DNA of 14,403 nucleotides from CAG-390 sp964522215 (GTDB lineage: Bacteria; Bacillota; Clostridia; Oscillospirales; CAG-272). The translations under genes were made by a program, and so were the position numbers. The stretch's first letter is position 1. Each line of letters starts with the position of its first letter. Where the stretch lies: the NCBI GenBank assembly GCA_964522215.1, contig CAZFVR010000034.1:1-14403 (forward strand), given 5' to 3'. The notes below the pieces were generated by a model. The model was not told the DNA's origin and searched no databases. It was given only the letters and a program-made list of their open reading frames with translations. Of the stretch, positions 1 through 6,253 are shown in pieces.

Positions 1-613
1 GCGCCTCCTCCGCCTCCCGTTTTTTTGCCGCTTCTATGCGGCGGCGTTCGGCCTCCGCACGGCGGCGTTCGGCCTCCGCACGGCGGCGTTCGGCCTCCGC
101 ACGAGCTATTGGGTCGTCCGCGCGGCGGACGGTGTTCGGTCTTTGCAAGCCGATCGGTCTCTGCGCGGCGGCCTGTCCGCGTTGCACGGCGGGCGCGTTG
201 CTCCTGCCCCTCGGCGGTGCGGCAGGGGTGGGATGTGAGCTGTCCGGCCGAACCCGAGCGGGAGCGAAGCTTTGCGGCGCGGGCGAGTTTACCCTTTGTG
301 CGCTTTGAGCGGGCGTTTGCTCGGCACGCCGTTGAGGCCTTGCGGGACGAGCCGGCTCAGAGCGTACCGCTCCCGCTCGGTTCGGTTCGCGGCGCATCGT
401 TGCGGGGTTTGGTCGTGTTGGTCGCGTCTGTGAGGGTCGGTCGGCGCGCCTTTCGGGGGCACGGTGCTCGGCAGCAGGCTCACGCGCGGCCGCGGGGGCG
501 GGGGAGGGGGAGGCATTCTTTTGGCGCGCAAGCTTGCGGCGTCTGGCATCAAGCAGTTCAAAGTATTCAAGATCCGTGCCTGCCTCACCGCGCGTTATGC
601 GATCGTCATCCAT
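1..613 (-). CDS. Unrecognised Pro/Arg/Ala-rich disordered protein with heptad repeats, C-terminus cut off
   Basis: The frame is open from an ATG at 613 to the window edge, about 204 codons without a stop. An AAAGGAGG ribosome site lies just upstream with good spacing, which supports this start. The protein begins MDDDRITRGEAGTDLEYFEL and continues through a short charged helix (LLDARRRKLARQK). It then has about 130 residues dominated by Pro, Ala, Arg and Gln that look disordered. From about residue 168 it becomes a charged helix, with three identical AEAERRR heptads followed by RIEAAKKREAEEA. No catalytic domain, signal peptide or membrane segment is visible before the edge. It starts 48 nt after mnmM on the same strand, so it is probably the third gene of that operon. 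The missing C-terminal part could hold a folded domain, and the visible part resembles the linker of a larger envelope or nucleic-acid protein. I do not recognise the family. Confidence is for the gene, not a function. Confidence 0.75.
   Translation of the reverse strand, partial: MDDDRITRGEAGTDLEYFELLDARRRKLARQKNASPSPAPAAAREPAAEHRAPERRADRPSQTRPTRPNPATMRREPNRAGAVRSEPARPARPQRRAEQTPAQSAQRVNSPAPQSFAPARVRPDSSHPTPAAPPRGRSNAPAVQRGQAAAQRPIGLQRPNTVRRADDPIARAEAERRRAEAERRRAEAERRRIEAAKKREAEEA
40..102. repeat. Exact 21-bp tandem repeat, three copies
   Basis: Three identical 21-bp units lie at 40-60, 61-81 and 82-102. They are in frame with the minus-strand gene and encode the heptad AEAERRR three times, consistent with a charged helix or coiled coil. 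Perfect identity at the DNA level points to recent slippage or recombination. Confidence 0.95.
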
Positions 614-661
614 TTTTGCCTCCTTTCCGCCGTGTGCGGCGATGTTTTTGCTTTTAGGCTG

Positions 662-1234
662 TTATGCCTTTGGCTGTTTTGCCTCTTTGGTCTCTATCAA
701 AAAGAAAAACGGAGATGTGGGTGAGTTTACTATCTTTATCTTGGTCACGCAAACGCGGTGGCGGGAGAGGGAGGAGAGATATTCCTCTATCAGCTGCCCC
801 TCTGCCTCGCCCTCGGCGTGACCCGGGTATACCGCTACGGTCAGCACTCCGTCGGGGGAGAGCAGCTCTATCGCCGCGGCAATTGCGGGCAGGGTGGTCT
901 CGCGGCGGGTAGTTACGGTCTTATCTGACCCCGGCAGCCAGCCAAGGTTGAACATGCCCGCGCGGATAGGCTCCTTTATATGCTCGCGTGCGTTGCTGTG
1001 CGAATCAAGTATCAGGGTGTAGTTTTGGGGGCAGCCTGCCTCGCGCAGATGCGCGGCGGTGCATTCCAGTGCCTGCGGCTGGATATCAAAGGCGTAAACA
1101 TGCCCCGCCTCCCCCACGGCTTTGGAGAGAAATTCGGTATCATAGCCGTTGCCCATTGTAAAATCGGCGGCAACATCGCCGGGGCGCAGGTGGGTGAGGA
1201 TAAATTGTTTGTGAAGTGAAAGCAGATCTATCAT
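662..1234 (-). CDS. mnmM: tRNA 5-aminomethyl-2-thiouridine methyltransferase MnmM (YtqB family)
   Basis: This is a 190-residue class I SAM-dependent methyltransferase of the rRNA_methylase/YtqB family (PF06962); B. subtilis YtqB is of similar length. The sequence shows the family's SAM-binding motif DFTMGNGYDTEFL near residue 24, the acidic end of strand 2 (YAFDIQ), the signature NLGWLPGSDK near residue 96, and YPGHAEG near residue 138. Known for the family: the B. subtilis member methylates nm5s2U to mnm5s2U at the wobble position of tRNAs such as Glu, Lys and Gln, and is cytoplasmic. The start is an ATG with GGAGA seven bases upstream. The gene lies 41 nt after the DUF6062 gene and 48 nt before the disordered-protein gene, all on the minus strand, which suggests one operon. 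The exact tRNA substrates here are inferred from the family. Confidence 0.85.
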   Translation of the reverse strand: MIDLLSLHKQFILTHLRPGDVAADFTMGNGYDTEFLSKAVGEAGHVYAFDIQPQALECTAAHLREAGCPQNYTLILDSHSNAREHIKEPIRAGMFNLGWLPGSDKTVTTRRETTLPAIAAAIELLSPDGVLTVAVYPGHAEGEAEGQLIEEYLSSLSRHRVCVTKIKIVNSPTSPFFFLIETKEAKQPKA

Positions 1235-1275
1235 TTTCGGTCTCCGATCCTTGTCTCCGATCAGTGGTGTATCTT

Positions 1276-1998
1276 TTATTTTTTTCCCGCTTCCTCGGGG
1301 GAGTTATGCAGGTCGGCGCGCAAAAACTTTATTGCGCGCTCAACCGCATCCTTTGAGTCATACCACGGCTCATCGTTATATCTGTAGTCAAATTTTTTGC
1401 AAAACCAGCTCACGTCATCGCAAAGCTTATCAAAGTAGGGCATCACAACGCCCTCGGCGGCCTTTGCAAACTCGCGGTATCGCTTGCCCGGGAGCTTTGC
1501 CTTTGCCGTGCCCAGCAGCTCGGCATAGTGTGGCAGGCATATGTAGCTCTGCTCGGCAAACATACGTCGCATCTCCTCCTCGGTGTCCCAAAGGTAGATG
1601 ATGTTTTCCAGCAGATTTTTAAAATTATGCTCCACTCGGCCGCAGATGTAGCAGCTCTCGCCAAGCTCGCATATCCTCGCCCGCGCACGCGTGCCGGGAA
1701 CTGTCAGCGGCAGGTCGGCTATCTCGCGGCGAAGCCGGTCCAGGTGGCTCTCAAGTGTCAGCGCCATGCCGAGCCTGTTTTTGCGCACGAACATCATATC
1801 GTAATGCATGCGGCAAAAGCCGAGCTTGTTCGTTTCAATGCGAATGTCAGGCTCCATCATTGAGGCGCCGAGGATTATATCCAGCTCGTTCTCCTCAAAT
1901 GCGCGGTAGAGCGAGCATATCGGGCAGGGGCATTTGCGGCGCGCATCCTCCGCGCGGCCAAAGTGCTCTTTTATCGGTATCGTGTAGATCTGTTGCAT
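1276..1998 (-). CDS. DUF6062 family cysteine-rich protein, probable zinc binding
   Basis: The chosen ATG at 1998 follows a GGAGAGG site by seven bases and gives 240 residues beginning MQQIYTIPIKEHFGRAEDAR. The frame stays open to 2109, but that extension lacks a ribosome site and has non-typical composition. Two equivalent modules are visible: CPIC at 25-28 with CRMH at 62-65, and CYIC at 116-119 with CLPH at 154-157. The spacing from the second to the third cysteine is 34 and 35 residues. Each could hold one zinc ion. Most of the rest looks helical. The resemblance to DUF6062 (a Clostridia family of unknown function) rests on the N-terminal TIPIKEHF and C-P-I-C pattern recalled from memory. 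It is probably the first gene of the minus-strand operon with mnmM, which hints at, but does not prove, an RNA-related role. No signal peptide is visible. Confidence 0.75.
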   Translation of the reverse strand: MQQIYTIPIKEHFGRAEDARRKCPCPICSLYRAFEENELDIILGASMMEPDIRIETNKLGFCRMHYDMMFVRKNRLGMALTLESHLDRLRREIADLPLTVPGTRARARICELGESCYICGRVEHNFKNLLENIIYLWDTEEEMRRMFAEQSYICLPHYAELLGTAKAKLPGKRYREFAKAAEGVVMPYFDKLCDDVSWFCKKFDYRYNDEPWYDSKDAVERAIKFLRADLHNSPEEAGKK

Positions 1999-2156
1999 GA
2001 GTTGCCTCTCCGGTCTTTTGAATTTGATCTTTTGTTTTGCGGCAACCGTACTTGCACCGCCGCCGAAAATATTGTATAATATAGTCGGATGCCGCCGCAC
2101 CTCGGGCACGCCCGCGGCGGATCATCCTAAAAACAGCTATACCTTTGCAATATATA

Positions 2157-2165
2157 ATTATATCA
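2157..2165 (-). promoter_or_regulatory. Candidate extended -10 promoter for the minus-strand operon
   Basis: Read on the minus strand this is TGATATAAT, a perfect extended -10 (TGnTATAAT). No good -35 hexamer is seen 17 bp upstream, which extended -10 promoters can tolerate. It would give a leader of about 150 nt before the ATG at 1998. The region is very AT-rich, so chance matches are possible. Confidence 0.4.
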
Positions 2166-2203
2166 TATTATACCGTTCACAGGCAATAGCGAAATAAGAT
2201 TTC

Positions 2204-2232
2204 TTACGATTTATTTTCATTTTTATTATAAT
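2204..2232 (+). promoter_or_regulatory. Candidate sigma-A promoter for the OGG1-like gene
   Basis: TTACGA at 2204-2209 and TATAAT at 2227-2232 are separated by 17 bp. The predicted start would fall within or beside the AGGAG ribosome site at 2235-2239, giving an almost leaderless mRNA. The true promoter may therefore lie further upstream in the AT-rich stretch 2145-2175. Confidence 0.3.
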
Positions 2233-2246
2233 ACAGGAGCATTGAC

Positions 2247-3161
2247 ATGGCAAATATCTACGGCTTACCGCCTGCCCCGACAGAAGCGGGGGAGGCCGGC
2301 GGCATTCCGGTCATAAAACTTAGAGGAGTCAGCGATTTTGATCTTGCCGCCGTTATGGAGTGTGGGCAGTGCTTTCGCTTTTTCCGCGTTGTCGGCTCGC
2401 GCCATGAGTGCGAATACTCAGGTGTGGCCGCGGGGCGTTTTATCTCGATAGGGCAGGACGGCGATACACTTACGATCTATAACACGAGCGCGGAGGAATA
2501 TTCCTCTCTCTTTGCGCATTACCTCGGCCTTGATCTTGACTATACCGCCATAAAGCGGGATATCCTCTCCCGCTCGGATCGCGATGTACTGCGGCGTGCC
2601 GTATCTGTCGGCGGCGGCATCAGAATACTGGCGCAGGAGCCGTGGGAGACACTTTGCTCCTTTATTATATCCCAAAATAATAACATTCCGCGCATACGCG
2701 GGCTTGTACGCGCGATATCGCGGGAGTATGGCAAGCCGATAGATGCCGGCGGCATGGCGGCGCATGGCGCAGAGGATACAGAATATGCGTTCCCCACACC
2801 GCAGGCGCTTGCGGCGGCAGGGGTCGAGGCACTGGCGGAGCTTAAGACAGGCTTTCGCGCCAAGTACATATACGATGCCGCGTGCCGCGTCTCGGACGGC
2901 AGACTCTCCCTGCCCGCTGTGGCCGCGGCGCCGACCGCCGAGGCAGCGGATATGCTTATGACGGTATCCGGGGTGGGCCCCAAGGTCGCGGCCTGCACAC
3001 TGCTTTTCGGGTTTGCGCGGCTGGATGCCTTTCCGGTGGACGTTTGGATAAAAAGGGTCATAGCAAAGTACTTTCCGGGGGAATTTGATGCCGCGACACT
3101 CGGCCCGTATGCCGGTGTGGCACAGCAGTATTTGTTTTACTGCGAAAGAGGACGGGGATGA
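2247..3161 (+). CDS. 8-oxoguanine DNA glycosylase (OGG1 type, HhH-GPD)
   Basis: The protein has 304 residues. An N-terminal OGG_N-like region includes the typical MECGQCFRF at 37-45. It is followed by the HhH-GPD glycosylase domain, with PWETLCSFIISQNNNIPRI at 132-150. The helix-hairpin-helix SGVGPKVAAC (241-250) carries Lys246, aligned with the Schiff-base lysine of human OGG1 (Lys249). PVDVW (263-267) carries Asp265, the conserved catalytic aspartate. Both catalytic residues are present, so a bifunctional glycosylase/AP lyase that removes 8-oxoguanine opposite C is expected. The C-terminal AQQYLFYCER is typical of bacterial OGG1-like proteins. AGGAG seven bases before the ATG supports the start. 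The gene stands alone: its neighbour upstream is divergent, and the next gene has its own promoter. Some databases name this family DNA-3-methyladenine glycosylase 2, but the sequence fits OGG1 better. Confidence 0.9.
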   Translation: MANIYGLPPAPTEAGEAGGIPVIKLRGVSDFDLAAVMECGQCFRFFRVVGSRHECEYSGVAAGRFISIGQDGDTLTIYNTSAEEYSSLFAHYLGLDLDYTAIKRDILSRSDRDVLRRAVSVGGGIRILAQEPWETLCSFIISQNNNIPRIRGLVRAISREYGKPIDAGGMAAHGAEDTEYAFPTPQALAAAGVEALAELKTGFRAKYIYDAACRVSDGRLSLPAVAAAPTAEAADMLMTVSGVGPKVAACTLLFGFARLDAFPVDVWIKRVIAKYFPGEFDAATLGPYAGVAQQYLFYCERGRG

Positions 3162-3436
3162 TGCGCTTCGCGCGATAGCGTTTGCTCATGGATATAGATA
3201 AACATTGTAGGGCGGGGGACGGTTCCCCGGAAACGATGGATGCAGATATTTTAAATGTCTGCAGGCAAAAGAACAGACTCTTGCCAAGCCCTCTCATGCC
3301 TGAGAGGGTGTCGACCGCAGGCCGGAGGATGAGGAGGCAAAAACCGATTTCCGTACAAGCAAAAAATTCATATTTGTCATGCTTTTGTTATCAGTTTGTG
3401 CGAGTGAAAAAAAGTTTGGCGGGGGACTAAAAGTTG
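3162..3436. other. Intergenic region with GC-rich hairpins, no gene seen
   Basis: No convincing coding frame is present. It holds a 7-bp hairpin at 3213-3229 (CGGGGGA/TTCCCCG, one G-T pair) and a perfect 8-bp hairpin at 3289-3308 (CCCTCTCA-TGCC-TGAGAGGG). Neither is followed by a T run, so neither is a classic terminator. The wording around TGAGAGGGTGTCGAC resembles, from memory, GC-rich intergenic repeats scattered through many Clostridia genomes. That resemblance is an inference. Confidence 0.5.
3289..3308. repeat. Perfect 8-bp inverted repeat with 4-nt loop
   Basis: CCCTCTCA pairs exactly with TGAGAGGG across TGCC. It lies between the glycosylase gene and the moxR promoter and may be a remnant of a dispersed palindromic element. 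Confidence 0.7.
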
Positions 3437-3465
3437 TTGACAATCACGTGACTGTATGGTATAAT
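3437..3465 (+). promoter_or_regulatory. Near-consensus sigma-A promoter of the moxR cassette
   Basis: TTGACA at 3437-3442 is a perfect -35. TATAAT at 3460-3465 is a perfect -10, with 17-bp spacing and a TGG extended -10. The spacer contains the palindrome TCACGTGA (3444-3451), which could be an operator. The expected start is near 3472, leaving a leader of about 75 nt. Confidence 0.9.
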
Positions 3466-3475
3466 TAAGGTACAG

Positions 3476-3491
3476 ACACCGCCCGCGGTGT
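3476..3491 (+). promoter_or_regulatory. 5' leader hairpin of moxR mRNA
   Basis: ACACCG and CGGTGT form a perfect 6-bp stem around CCCG, four bases after the predicted transcript start. A hairpin at the extreme 5' end commonly protects mRNA from decay. No U run follows, so it is not a terminator. Confidence 0.5.
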
Positions 3492-3546
3492 GCCAACTCA
3501 CATGGAATAAATAACGGATCTGTATTCGATCTTCACGGAGGCAACA

Positions 3547-4503
3547 ATGGATAGTCGCGATGTAGCGGCACTCGGCAGTGCCATTTGCAAAAACATATCC
3601 TCGGTCATACTCGGCAAGGAGGCAGAGGTGCGGCTTATCGTCAACGCGCTCCTCTCGGGCGGGCATGTATTGCTTGATGATATTCCCGGCACCGGCAAGA
3701 CCTCTTTGGCTCGTGCGCTGGCGCGGTCGATGGACGGCACGGTAAAGCGCATTCAGTTTACGCCGGATCTTTTGCCGTCCGATGTTACCGGTATCAACTT
3801 TTTTGATCAAAAGTCGGGCGAGTTCGTTTTTCGTCCCGGCCCGGTATTTACAAATGTACTTATCGCCGATGAGATAAACCGCACCACTCCCCGCACGCAG
3901 TCGGCACTGCTTGAGTGCATGGGTGAGGGTCAAACTACGGTGGATGGCGTGACCTATCGTCTTGAGCCTCCGTTTTTTGTTATTGCAACGCAAAACCCTA
4001 TCGAATCCCTGGGTACCTTTCCACTGCCGGAGGCTCAGTGTGACCGCTTTTTTATGAAGCTGTCGCTTGGCTATCCGGATCGCGATGCCGAGCTTTCGAT
4101 GATGGATATACACGGCGGAGCATCCACCCCGCTTGATTCCCTCGGCTCTGTTTGCACGTGCGATGAGGTGCGCGCGGCCACCGAGGCCACAAAGCGGGTC
4201 AGGGTATCCGACTCGGTGCGCGATTATATCCTCCGCATCGTCACCGCCACGCGTGTGAGCGAGCGGATAAGAGTGGGCGCCAGCCCGCGCGGTACGCTTG
4301 CACTGCTTGCCGCCTCCCGCACTGCCGCCGCCATGGATGGGCGGGATTATGTCATCCCGGATGACGTCAAGGGGGTAGCCGTGCCGGTGCTCTCTCACCG
4401 TATCATCGCCGCCACGCAGAGCACGGCCGGCCTTACCGGATCAAACGAGCGGTTGATAGAATTTTTGCTTGATACCGTTGCAGTCCCGCTCGGCGATGCT
4501 TGA
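3547..4503 (+). CDS. MoxR family AAA+ ATPase
   Basis: The protein has 318 residues, the usual length for the family. The Walker A motif DIPGTGKTS sits at 45-53 and Walker B VLIADEINR at 104-112. Sensor 1 is within VIATQNP (145-151, Asn150), and the DRFFM segment carrying the arginine finger is at 166-170. The C-terminal lid contains GASPRG (sensor 2 region). All the expected catalytic residues are present, so it should be an active ATPase. Family knowledge: MoxR ATPases act as chaperone-like factors that assemble or activate partner complexes and are encoded beside DUF58 proteins, as here. GGAGG five bases before the ATG supports the start, and a near-consensus promoter lies about 80 bp upstream. 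The next cassette gene begins only after a 280-bp spacer, so expression of the genes may not be tightly coupled. The client is unknown. Confidence 0.93.
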   Translation: MDSRDVAALGSAICKNISSVILGKEAEVRLIVNALLSGGHVLLDDIPGTGKTSLARALARSMDGTVKRIQFTPDLLPSDVTGINFFDQKSGEFVFRPGPVFTNVLIADEINRTTPRTQSALLECMGEGQTTVDGVTYRLEPPFFVIATQNPIESLGTFPLPEAQCDRFFMKLSLGYPDRDAELSMMDIHGGASTPLDSLGSVCTCDEVRAATEATKRVRVSDSVRDYILRIVTATRVSERIRVGASPRGTLALLAASRTAAAMDGRDYVIPDDVKGVAVPVLSHRIIAATQSTAGLTGSNERLIEFLLDTVAVPLGDA

Positions 4504-4783
4504 GTGAGCGGAGGCATTTTGCTGCCACGTCCGATCCCGATAAATAAAGATCAATAGTTGATCGTATCATTTCGTTTTACGATCGAGGACCGCACGGCGG
4601 GAATACGCGCTTATCGCCGCATGCCAAAATCGAAGATCTCGGCAGATCCCCTCACCGCGCTGGCTCGCTATGTTTCGCCTCAAAGGTGTTTTTTCGGCGG
4701 CAGAGCTGCCGAAAAAACGAATTTGATTTATATTTGATAACTTTTACGATCGACTACAAAGCGTCACGGAAAGGAGCACGGTC
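4504..4783. other. Long spacer between moxR and the DUF58 gene, with inverted repeats
   Basis: I see no gene here. It contains two overlapping hairpins, GATCAA/TTGATC (4549-4563) and GATCGTA/TACGATC (4560-4584). These share bases and so cannot form together. There is a 12-bp direct repeat TTTTACGATCGA (4575-4586 and 4742-4753), and a stronger hairpin at 4688-4718. Spacers in this conserved gene pair are normally short. Confidence 0.7.
4688..4718. repeat. Strong inverted repeat with outer T/A tracts
   Basis: GTTTTTTCGGC pairs exactly with GCCGAAAAAAC over a 9-nt loop. The loop can also refold as GGCAG/CTGCC. On both strands the T tract precedes the stem and the A tract follows it, the reverse of an intrinsic terminator, so it is called a structured repeat rather than a terminator. 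Confidence 0.7.
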
Positions 4784-5977
4784 TTGCTGTTTTTAGCTGT
4801 TCTTTTGGCTCTTACGGCCGCTGTTGTGGCCGAGTATATGATATACAAAAAGCACGCGTTTGACTCGCTTAAATACAAGGCGACCTTTTCCGCGCCTGAG
4901 GTGGTGGTGGGGGACGATGTTTATCTTTACGAGGAGATACGCAACGAGGGGCACTTGCCTATCCCTTTTATAAAGATCGATACCGATCTGCCGGATGGGC
5001 TTGAATTTACACTTATCGAGACCGACCGCGAGCGCGGCGGCAAAAGGATAAGCTCCACACGGTCGATACAATCGATATTCGTGCTTCACAGTAATTCTCG
5101 CGTGCGCCGCCGTTGGCGTGTTCGCGCCCGCGTGCGCGGCGAATATCACCTGCCGGGTGTTGTGGTGAGCGTTGGGGATGTGCTGGGGCTGAATACCGTC
5201 TCCCGCAGGCTTGAGGTGGCGGAGGGCGGTCGCAGTTCTACCGTCGTGTTGCCGCTTGCAAGATATGTTACCGATGCCGATGTATCCTCGCGCGTGCTGA
5301 GCGGGGATATACTGTCAGCGCTCTGTCCCGTGACCGACCCGCAAATGATATGCGGCTCGCGCGAATATACGAGCTTTGACCCAATGAACCGCATAAACTG
5401 GAAATCCACAGCCGTGCACGGCAAGCTTATGGTCAATATTGAGGAGCGCACCGTGCGCCGCCGCTTTTCGGTGCTTTTGAATATGAATTCCACCGGTATC
5501 GAGCAGCGCCCGCAGACCCCCTCCGCACCGGAGCTTATTGAGCGGTGCATAACGGTATGCGCATCACTTTTCGATCGTATCGCCGCGGATGAGATGCCCG
5601 CGCGCCTGTTTGTTAATGCGCCGCCGCCGGATGATTCGACCGCCGAGCTTTTGGCGGTGGAGGATCGGGGCGATATAGCCGTTTACGGTCCGTGGCGCGG
5701 TCGGCTTCAGACCATTGATATATTGCGCACGCTGGCGCGCTTGCCCATGCAGATATCACTGCCGCCGGAGCGCATGTTTGACTATATCGCCGCCGCCCCC
5801 GAGCTTTTTGGGGAAAATGAAAATCTGGTGGTGATATCCGCCTATATTGACGGACGTATGCTAAACTTTGAGCGCGTGATGCGCTCGCGCGGGATAAATA
5901 TGATATTTTATATCACATCCACCCGTAACGAGGCGGGCGCGATCCCCGGTGACGTGCGCGTGATATTTGAGCGCTGA
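4784..5977 (+). CDS. DUF58 domain protein, MoxR partner
   Basis: The protein has 397 residues starting at a TTG, placed by an AAGGAG site seven bases upstream. One membrane segment occupies about residues 2-20. A beta-rich region follows at about 30-150. The DUF58 signature GSREYTSFDPMNRINWKS is at 191-208, matching the family pattern of Arg-Glu-Tyr, a D-x-x-x-R step and Trp-Lys. The C-terminal part (about 220-397) resembles the von Willebrand A-like fold common in the family, but no clear MIDAS motif is visible. DUF58 proteins are encoded next to MoxR ATPases and are thought to be membrane-anchored partners. Here the order MoxR, DUF58, polytopic protein matches the classic cassette. Many family members have two N-terminal membrane helices; only one is evident. 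The biological function is unknown. Confidence 0.85.
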   Translation: MLFLAVLLALTAAVVAEYMIYKKHAFDSLKYKATFSAPEVVVGDDVYLYEEIRNEGHLPIPFIKIDTDLPDGLEFTLIETDRERGGKRISSTRSIQSIFVLHSNSRVRRRWRVRARVRGEYHLPGVVVSVGDVLGLNTVSRRLEVAEGGRSSTVVLPLARYVTDADVSSRVLSGDILSALCPVTDPQMICGSREYTSFDPMNRINWKSTAVHGKLMVNIEERTVRRRFSVLLNMNSTGIEQRPQTPSAPELIERCITVCASLFDRIAADEMPARLFVNAPPPDDSTAELLAVEDRGDIAVYGPWRGRLQTIDILRTLARLPMQISLPPERMFDYIAAAPELFGENENLVVISAYIDGRMLNFERVMRSRGINMIFYITSTRNEAGAIPGDVRVIFER

Positions 5978-6253
5978 GTTCCCCCTGCGCTCTTGCCCGA
6001 GCGATCATCTTATATCTTTTATATCCATTCATTTTTCAGTTCTAAAGCTTAAGGCACTACCGCTCAGATCTTTTCGTTCAATTGCGCCGTCAAAAAATCG
6101 TCATATGAAACAAATTTTCGCGCGCGTAGCTTATCCTACGCGAAGGAAAAATGTGAGATATGACGGTTCTTATGCAAGCAAGCGGACTAAAAAGACGCCG
6201 GCAGTGAATTGCGCGGTGTTACCTTAAAAAAGTCTGCGTCGGGAGGTGACGGC
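5978..6253. other. Long spacer before the DUF4129-like gene, holding a large hairpin
   Basis: No gene is supported. A TTG-started extension of the next gene reaches 6209 but has no ribosome site. The first part (5990-6080) is AT-rich and contains TTATATC twice. The middle contains a long nested stem-loop described separately. The end carries the very strong GGGAGGTGA ribosome site at 6241-6249. Confidence 0.65.
6093..6171 (+). other. Long nested stem-loop in the cassette spacer
   Basis: Outer stem: CGTCATAT (6099-6106) pairs perfectly with ATATGACG (6158-6165). It extends outward to 6093 and 6171 with one G-U pair and one mismatch. A middle stem pairs ATTTT with AAAAT, and the inner stem CGCGTAG/CTACGCG (6123-6129 with 6136-6142) closes a 6-nt loop. 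Three nested stems over 79 nt are unlikely by chance. It could be an RNA regulatory structure or a small palindromic repeat element. Confidence 0.65.

Noticed and set aside
25..657. Plus-strand frame of about 210 codons at the left edge
   Set aside because: The minus-strand frame has a strong ribosome site, an operon context and sensible protein composition; the plus-strand frame is its shadow.
1999..2109. Longer N-terminus for the DUF6062 protein
   Set aside because: The ATG at 1998 has GGAGAGG at good spacing, and the extension looks like untranslated leader.
3285..3320. TPP riboswitch suggested by CTGAGAGGG
   Set aside because: The second TPP signature (ACC...GAACCTGA) and the downstream stem are missing, and the motif is part of a perfect hairpin.
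3427..4398. Long antisense open frame opposite moxR
   Set aside because: It mirrors the moxR coding region, has no ribosome site or recognisable domain, and MoxR on the plus strand has all its catalytic motifs.
4688..4718. Intrinsic terminator after moxR
   Set aside because: The T tract precedes rather than follows the stem on both strands.
6209..6253. TTG start 45 bp upstream for the DUF4129-like protein
   Set aside because: No ribosome site precedes it, and the ATG at 6254 has a near-perfect one.
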